From contig NC_090703.1 in NCBI RefSeq assembly GCF_040954835.1, positions 11,713,001 through 11,777,000 on the forward strand: a stretch of 64,000 nt of DNA. Reading direction: 5' to 3'. Origin of the DNA: Lepisosteus oculatus. Taxonomy: Eukaryota > Chordata > Actinopteri > Semionotiformes > Lepisosteidae. Shown here one piece after another: positions 57,201 to 64,000 of the stretch. The position numbers were made by a program, and so were the translations under genes. Position 1 is the first letter of the stretch, and each line of letters starts with the position of its first letter. The notes under the pieces were generated by a model. It did not search any database, was not told the DNA's origin, and worked only from the letters and a program-made list of their open reading frames with translations.

Positions 57201-60200
57201 CAAATAAAACTTGACCCTAAAGACCTATCATCTAGATTGTACAGTACGTATTGCACAGTACCGCAAATGTGACTCAAATTCACGTACTCTTAGACTGCTG
57301 CAGAGGGCAGCTGATCATCTGCTGAAAAACTCTTACAAACTCAGTAGATGAGGTCACCGATTGAGGGTGGAGTCTGTCTGTAATTGGCCAGCACGGACGA
57401 GCCCCCTTGCATACTTGCAGGCACAGTTATTTTTACAGGCTTGGGAAACATTGGCAAATGGTGAGAATAGATTAGATACATGCCCTATCTTTATTAATTA
57501 TTTATTCATAAATGGTAGGCTTGAGTTCCAGAGAACCAGGCCATACAGAAGCATAACACTCGGTAAACATTATATAAAGAGCTTCTAGATGATTAGCAGA
57601 TATCCCATAAGAAGTGTTCAGGTCCTGGAAGGCTGTTTTTCTGCAAACCATTTTTTTTTCATTTAAAATTGTTCTAGAAACAGAGTGGGCAGAGACTGTA
57701 GTACTGTTTGTTCTATCACATATGTGGTACTCCTCATAGATTAGGTACCCCAAAAATATTCAGATAGCTACAATAATATAATGCAGTAAGGATTTAACTA
57801 CATCACTAGTAGCCCTTCAAGTGCCCTGTCCACCTCATAAGCTCCTTATAAAATAGGGCAGGATTTACTAGGGAGGGAATGCGGTGGCTCTCTGCAAAAT
57901 CTTTTTATTGGCGTTAAAAACAACCAGCCAGATCCATTTCTTCTGCTGTATGAAGCCAGGATCTGAGTTATCCTTCAGCAAGAGTATTTGAAGAGCACTG
58001 AGACAGGAGTAGTGGTGAACAAAGAAGAAACCTATTTCCAGTACTTGACTGTCATGCCTGTCCTTGAGGAGGCTGTGTGGAGTAGGCTAGTTCTACTCTG
58101 GCAGCCTGTCATTGCTCTCCCACCTGTCGGTCAGGCCAGTTGCCATGGAAATGCAATTAGACAGTTTGTAGGTAATATACCACACCCTATTTTAAATACT
58201 AGCAGTTGCTAAATGTTTGTAGGGAGCATCTAATATAAGAAGCTAAATAAAAGGGATTGTCTTTTTCTTTTGTACTGAAATCCTTCAAATTATGAATAGG
58301 GCGTGTATGCGGTTCTACATGCTAGGATTTGCCACAGACGGTTTAACTCTGCTTTAAATCTGAAATATGTTCAGCAAGTAGAAGGTCTGGATTTTTTTTC
58401 TTCTATCATGCTTTTAGTTGAAATGCAAAGGTATGCATGGGTTAAGGTAGATATTCCCGGTCAGTCCTATACATAACTATCCATTAGTCATCATTAACAG
58501 CAAGCCAGTCTTGGAAGCATGGAGTGCAGGGAGGGCCTGAGAGCAGATGACAGCCTGGACAGTTTATCAGTCCATTGGAGAAGTGTGGAGATTTGTACAA
58601 TATTAGTTTTTGCTTTATGAGAGCCTAGAACAAGTGACCCAACCGTGTTTTCAAAGCCGATGCTGTTGATTCTCTCAGAAAATGCCTAGGTAAGATTCTT
58701 CACTAGGTTAACTATTGGAAACCAAACAAGCTAGATGGGCCAATTGCCCTTCTCTTGTAATCAAACCTATTTTTAATTTACATTGGGAATATGAGCCACC
58801 AAACCTAGTCACTATATTTCTGTAAAGTGGAAGGAACTAGAGCACTTGCTCACACACTGGCACAATAACCGTGACCGTGGAGCTGTGAAGCCACCACTCA
58901 GGCTTCACAGTGAAGCTAATGGTAGGGTGTTGGTGTACTTGGGTTACAATACCTTTTGACAGAGACTGAACATTTGTTTTCAGTGCCTGTTTTATATATA
59001 AAGGTGAGAATACTTCCCACAGGTTTCTCTTTTCAGTGCTTGTGGTAATGCCAGCCATTTACTGATCTTCTGGAAGCAGATCCCACAGTGATCGTGGGGG
59101 AGCTGGGATGTGTTTGTGAAACAAGTCAGATGTAGTGTGTGTGCAGACACTGGCATTGTGGCACACAGGTGCCATAAGCTGCCAAGGTTTCTTTCATCTT
59201 CAAAACAGACAACAGTGGGTTGGGGCTATAAGCCCAGACTAAATCATAATTAACTTTCCTATCAATGGCAAACTATAAGACCAGAATTTGAGGGAGGATT
59301 TTATACAGGTAGAATAAAGAGATTTGTAAAAGACAAAGCTTGACAGTAAAATTGTTTTTGGGTGGTATGTCACCATGAAAAGACCCTGCATAAAAATTCT
59401 CAGCAATGTCAAGCGTTATATGGGACCATGCCTTTGAGTCAGCCTAGTAAAATAAGTCTTCAGATTCATTCAAAAGTGCACTGAGAACATGTTACACAAC
59501 AGAGTAAATGACTGAGGCCCATGTATCCTTTGTCTGTTTTCCAAGTAACTTCAGATAACGCCCAGTTTGCACGCAAACCACGAATGTCACCAACTCCAGA
59601 CCGTATTTCTTTAATCTTCACTCCCCATTGTTTTTAGGCCATTAAGACGAGGCAAGATTTTTTTGTATGATTCTGTAAATGGGTGTCTTTCTATATCTTA
59701 AAGTAAAGCATTGGCACCCCAGATGCCGCTGGACATAAACTAGTACTTCTTTATAGCAAGGCTACTCCATATGCAACATCCACTGCTGTACTTTGATACT
59801 CTGATAATTATCAATGAGTAAAAAACAGGGACTAGTTGTAGTAGACTTCTGCAGTGGGGTGATATGAGGTTATCCAGGCTACAGGCACCTTCCAACCCTA
59901 GTCTTATCCTGTTCATCTTTCTGTGGCATTTTGTACCCTGTGCTTGACCAAGTTCACTTGACATAGTTCAGGCCCTTTACTGTAGAATCTCTCAAATACT
60001 AAAGAACCTGGTTTAGATCATATTATTTCAATGATGAACTACAGACCAACTTCTAATTTACCATTTCTATGTAAGGTTTTAGAACTTGTGGTTACACATC
60101 AATTACAGGCTCACATGATAGCTAATGATTTGTTTGAACCATTCCAGTCCTGTTTTTTCAGTAATCATAGCAGTGAGAGTGTTCTGATCAGGGCTGGGAA

Positions 60201-63200
60201 TGATTTTCTTGTGTCTGACTAAAGGGCTATAAATATTCGTATGCTGCTTGATCTTAGTGCTGCTTTTAATACAGTAAATCAATCAGTGTTGCTCATACTT
60301 GTCTATCAATGACTGTGCTTTTAACAGGTTCTCCTCATATCTGACTGGCAGGCAGCTTTTTGTTCCTCATAGTTTTTTTGTTTTTTTTTGGTCCTCATAA
60401 CTCCTGCATGGCCCCACTTAAATATCGTGTGCCACAACAGGGTTTGGTCTTTGGGCCCAAAGCTTTTTATTATTTATATGCAAACACGGTCTTCAGTTTC
60501 CTTGTTATGTGAATAATACTCAGATTTACGTTAAAACCCAGTAAGGTGCAATACGTCCAAAACTCTGCAGCTCTACTTCTAACTCACCAGACCCTGGCAT
60601 ATCACTCCTACATTTTAAATCTCTGTTGGTTGCCACTAAAGTCACATATTTAATGTAAGATCTTGTCAACTGCCTTTTAAGGCTCTAAATCATTTGGGTC
60701 CACCATGTTTATGCAGCCTTCCGTAGGCTCTGCTCAGTTGAGGCTGGTCCTTTGCTCACTGTACCTAGACCTAGATGTTGGACGTTTGGTGACTGATTTC
60801 TCTGTCACAGCTCTTTTGTTTTAGAAATGCTCTTCATCCAACTCAAGAGGCAAAATCTTTGACTATTTTCATATCTAAACTTAAAACTTTTAAGTTCATT
60901 TTTTTACTTGTTTTTTTTATATTTTTCTTGTCACTATTTATAGTGTTCTACAATGGTGATTCATAAATAAAGGTTATCATTTTATTTGTAAGAAGAAGAG
61001 AGAGATGCACCTACCCTCAAACCTATAAAATGGTATTGTGGGTAGTCTGCGTGCATACCGACCAGTGTACAATTAATGGTTTCTCTTCTGTTCTGTTTCA
61101 GGTTCTGCTGGTGTCATAGTAGGACACCCGTTTGACACTGTCAAGGTGGGTTCAAAACCTAAATGTTTGATTACCTGGATTTAAATTTTATAGTATCTGT
61201 GTAACTATGTTCTATGAAACATTTCCAGAATTAAATAAAAATAACATTTTCTCCCTTATTAGGTCAGTGAAGAATCTGTTGTATTTCTTTACATGTGGAT
61301 ATATGATTGCAGGAAGCATGCCTTAATAGAGCTAGAAATGTCAATTAGCCTTATATTGTATGTGAACTCTAAAAATTATCTGAAAGAAATGAATGCTTGC
61401 TTTCCAAATTGAACCAAATAAAAATCAAAAGCACTCGGATGCTATTCTGAAGTATTGACATTGACTCTTGTCTTTTGGCCATAGGCTGAATGTTAGCACA
61501 GCTACTTTGTAGAACAGTTACTTCATCTTATAGACGGTTTTGTGATGGTTTACTGTGCTCATGTCATATAATAAGAATGTCTCGCATAGAAAAGCAATAT
61601 TCTCTTTTTATTATACATTAACAAAAACACTGTTGAGGTCAAGGTCTGGTATAATTTTCACAATATGAGCGGTTTCTGTTTTATTAAACAATATTATACT
61701 GCATGCAGTCCCTTAATAGCTATGACACAAGCTTCTCTGAACTGGTGAACATAATGGAATGCGTCTTATATTACAGCACTTAATATCATATTATGTATAT
61801 ACTGTATAATTCAGATGCCTAGACAATAACTGCATGGTAAAGTTATCATGTGAGTTACAGTGAAAACAGTTAATCAGCTTGTTTAAAGAACCAAGCAATA
61901 TACCTAAAGGTCTTCTTCCTAATACCCTCCCTTGTCCTCCCAGGAATAACCAGCCAACTAACATGCAAACTGCACTATGTGTAAATTTACCATTAGCAGA
62001 TGCCACTTCACTATCTGTTGTTGAAAAGTTTAGTGCAAGTGCGCTACTTTGTCTTCTCTATTTCTCTTAACATTTTTAGGGGTCTGTATTTTTGAATGTT
62101 ATGTTTTGTTAACTCCAGGACTCCTCTGTATACAAGATGCCCCACCAGACTTTCCGGTAAAATTAATTTTAAATAACAGAGTATTTTGTTTGTTTTTTGT
62201 ACAGAAATTTTAAAGGCGAAATGCTATGAGGCAAAAACATTAAAAAAAAAAACTAAATATAATATAGAAATCTTTGACAACGCCACATTTATAGCTGTAC
62301 CTGTGGTTTAAAAATGCAGATTCTAAAGCTCTCCCGAAATAACTAGTTTTTGTTGTGAAAGTGCTGAGTTCTGCAGGGCTGTTAAAGGCACTAGTTCAGT
62401 TTCTAGGTCCACTTAGGACTGCTTTGTTCTGCTGACTGGCAGCTATGAGGAGTGTTTTCCTATTCTCTTCTTCCTCAGTCTGGGGTTTTGTTAAGCACGT
62501 GGTGTATGAGCAAGGGGTCAAAGGGGCTGTTAGTATTTATGGTACTAAGTATAACAATACATTAGATGAATGTGCTCCAGGTGAACATAAGCTCTTTAAG
62601 TTAAGAAGAGAAATAAAACACCTCACTTCAGTGTGGTTTTATTACAACCCAATACACTGCATTTCGGCAGTTTTAAGTGATGAGCTCACTGAAAGCTTAA
62701 TGATTCTGATGTTGTGTTCCTTAGGCAATCTGATGCTGGAATACTTGAACTGGGACGGTACCGTCCTGAAATATTTAACTTTCATAGGATGCCTTCCTCC
62801 AGCTGAGCAGAGCCACAGAAATTCATGTTGCAATCCCCAGACTGAGGGTAGAGACTGGTGTACATGGAGGTGTAATGATGTAGCGCCAACGAAATTGCAA
62901 CCTTGTTGCTTTTCTTAAAAAAGCCAAGGTTAAGAATTGTACCTAGCTTGAGAGTAGAAATTAAAACTGGATCAGGCGTATTCCTTGACCTACTGATGCA
63001 ATGTATCATGTTTATTTTATTTTTGTCCCATTTTGCTTTTTTGCCTTTAACTGCCTTTATCTCTGAGCCAGGGGCTGTCTTCGTTAACAGCAAAAGTGTT
63101 ACTTTGTTGTAGATGAGGGATAAACCTCTTCACGGGAGTGTAACCTAGTAAGTACAGTCAAGGTCAATCCTTCTGTTTCTCTCAGTCTTGATTGTGTGGC

Positions 63201-64000
63201 CAAAAAACAAAAACCAAACACACAAGACCCAGAAGTAGTTACAACCCATAAACCTGTTTCAGTTAAATAAAACTAAGAACCTCACTTTTTTTTAAAGGAC
63301 ATCTTAGATTCCATCCACATTCACTTCATTTTAAGCCTAGATATTGACTCATTTCTGATTTTTTTTTTCTCTGCTAAGTTGCTTAGAAAAAATAGTTTCA
63401 GTCCTTGTGACAAATTGAAGTGCTGGTTGTAAAAAGGCGTTGTTCTCCCTTGGCTGATTCTTTACTAACACAGGGCTCTTTATTTTGCAGGTTAGACTCC
63501 AGGTTCAGAATGTTGACAAGCCTCTGTATCGGGGGACTTTTCACTGTTTCCAGTCTATTATAAGACAGGAGTCTGTAAGTATGAAAATATTTTTTTTCCA
63601 GAGTATTAATTCCATTTTTTCTTTGTATATTCTTTGTTTTGACTTCTGTCCTCCTACTAAAGTCTAAGAAAGACTGAATTAATAAGGAGTGAGGATGTAA
63701 AGTTGTTTTGCAGAAACTGTATATTTTCTTTTGTGCAGAATTTGGTCTTGTATTTGTTGCTAAGTTGGGATCAGAGCATTAAAGCATTAGATTGCCACAG
63801 AAGGTTAGAATGTGAGAATGTTATAACGGCCCTGATAGGAACGTGATCTACTGTATCTTGTGATTTATGGGCTTGTGTGACTGCAGGGAGCACAGCAAAG
63901 ACAGAAGAGACACCAGGCTTGGTTCCAGTGGGGAGAGTGCAGTATGGATAAACACTATAGACTTACTGAAGCTGGAAAAAATATGTACTTTCAATATCTA
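54227..64000 (+). CDS. SLC25A29: SLC25A29, mitochondrial basic amino acid carrier (5' part)
   Basis: Three coding exons are in the window: 54227-54260, 61102-61145 and 63491-63574, giving the first 54 residues. They read MALDFVAGCLGGSAGVIVG with carrier signature HPFDTVK, then VRLQVQNVDKPLYRG and FHCFQSIIRQES. This matches the N terminus of SLC25A29 (ORNT3/CACL), an inner-membrane carrier for arginine, lysine and ornithine. The remaining exons, with repeats 2 and 3, must lie beyond 64000. Splice phases equal those of SLC25A47. The gene is head-to-head with SLC25A47, as in human. Introns 1 and 2 are 6.8 and 2.3 kb. Confidence 0.95.
57296..57310 (+). promoter_or_regulatory. Weak CTCF-like motif
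   Basis: GCTGCAGAGGGCAGC matches the CTCF core AGRGGGCAG but has two mismatches in the five bases before it. Intronic in SLC25A29. Confidence 0.2.
58139..58152 (+). promoter_or_regulatory. RFX X-box-like motif
   Basis: GTTGCCATGGAAAT is one base from the palindromic X-box GTTGCCATGGAAAC bound by RFX factors. In SLC25A29 intron 1. Motif match only. Confidence 0.3.
59985..60990 (+). mobile_element. Truncated L2-like LINE fragment
   Basis: Reads NYRPTSNLPFLCKVLELVV, LFEPFQSCFFSNHSSESVLI, LLDLSAAFNTVNQSVLL, SSYLTGRQLF, VPQQGLVFGPKLFIIYM, then after an internal deletion near 60540 VQNSAALLLTHQTLAYHSY and LNLCWLPLKSHI. This is the RT order of L2-type LINEs. Stops and frameshifts are frequent. The catalytic YADD region is degraded. 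It ends in a 3' UTR near cataaataaaggttatcatt. Confidence 0.8.
61102..61145 (+). CDS. SLC25A29: SLC25A29 coding exon 2 (44 nt)
   Basis: Acceptor ttctgtttcag, donor GTGGGT. Encodes SAGVIVGHPFDTVK, the first carrier signature. Same length and phase as exon 2 of SLC25A47. Confidence 0.94.
61146..63490 (+). other. SLC25A29: SLC25A29 intron 2
   Basis: AT-rich. A 157-codon plus-strand frame at 62445-62918 (starts MRSVFLFSSSSVWGFVK) has no recognised domain and no splice support, so it is not called as a gene. Confidence 0.75.
63491..63574 (+). CDS. SLC25A29: SLC25A29 coding exon 3
   Basis: 84 nt, phase 0 both ends; acceptor tattttgcag, donor GTAAGT. Encodes VRLQVQNVDKPLYRGTFHCF then QSIIRQES, the matrix loop of repeat 1. 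Confidence 0.96.
63575..64000 (+). other. SLC25A29: SLC25A29 intron 3, start
   Basis: Intronic sequence after the donor GTAAGTATG; nothing recognised before the window ends. Confidence 0.7.

Larger units (their letters stand above)
54261..61101 (+). other. SLC25A29: SLC25A29 intron 1
   Basis: 6.8 kb containing a truncated L2-like LINE (about 59985-60990), a retroposon tail near 58640-58780 (caagctagatgggccaattg) and an RFX-like X-box at 58139. Short frames here show no known protein. Confidence 0.8.

Noticed and set aside
60031..60222. A 63-codon frame as a host gene
   Set aside because: It is the RT piece of a decayed L2-like LINE, continuing in broken frames on both sides.
62445..62918. 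A 157-codon frame in SLC25A29 intron 2
   Set aside because: No domain, homologue or splice context recognised; plausible as chance in a long intron.

Overview
This is a vertebrate nuclear window, most likely from a ray-finned fish. The evidence is spliced GT-AG genes with long AT-rich introns, the gene order WDR25 / WARS1 / SLC25A47 / SLC25A29 known from human 14q32.2, and fish-type dispersed repeats (tRNA-derived SINEs, L2-like LINE pieces, a Ty3/gypsy element). The species cannot be fixed from the sequence.

Layout. About 1-26.3 kb is the 5' part of WDR25 on the minus strand: coding exons at 26,318-25,665 and 5,916-5,769 are split by an intron of nearly 20 kb, and the rest of the gene lies left of the window. 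At 26.3-28.3 kb is the head-to-head WDR25/WARS1 promoter region, which holds an overlapping ISRE-like and double GAS-like motif cluster and a CTCF-like motif. WARS1 (cytoplasmic tryptophanyl-tRNA synthetase) is complete on the plus strand in ten coding exons, 28,314-37,330 (480 aa). SLC25A47 is complete on the minus strand in six coding exons, 42,635-38,720 (295 aa). SLC25A29 starts at 54,227 on the plus strand; its first three coding exons are present and the gene runs off the right edge.

Between the divergent SLC25A47 and SLC25A29 sits a full-length, apparently intact Ty3/gypsy LTR retrotransposon (43,338-48,705). It has 352-bp LTRs that differ at one base, a tRNA-Leu-type primer binding site, and one uninterrupted gag-protease-RT-RNase H-integrase frame whose last ~43 codons lie inside the 3' LTR. 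This is the most striking object in the window and implies a very recent insertion.

The four host genes do not form a pathway. WARS1 charges tRNA-Trp. SLC25A47 and SLC25A29 are paralogous mitochondrial inner-membrane carriers with the same intron pattern at the start. WDR25 is a WD40 protein of poorly known role. Their order and alternating strands match the human locus in mirror image, so this is conserved synteny. I found no new multi-gene system. The points most worth a second look are the young retroelement and its LTR-encoded C terminus, the STAT/IRF-like cluster before WARS1, and a pair of adjacent LTR-like units separated and flanked by ATAT.
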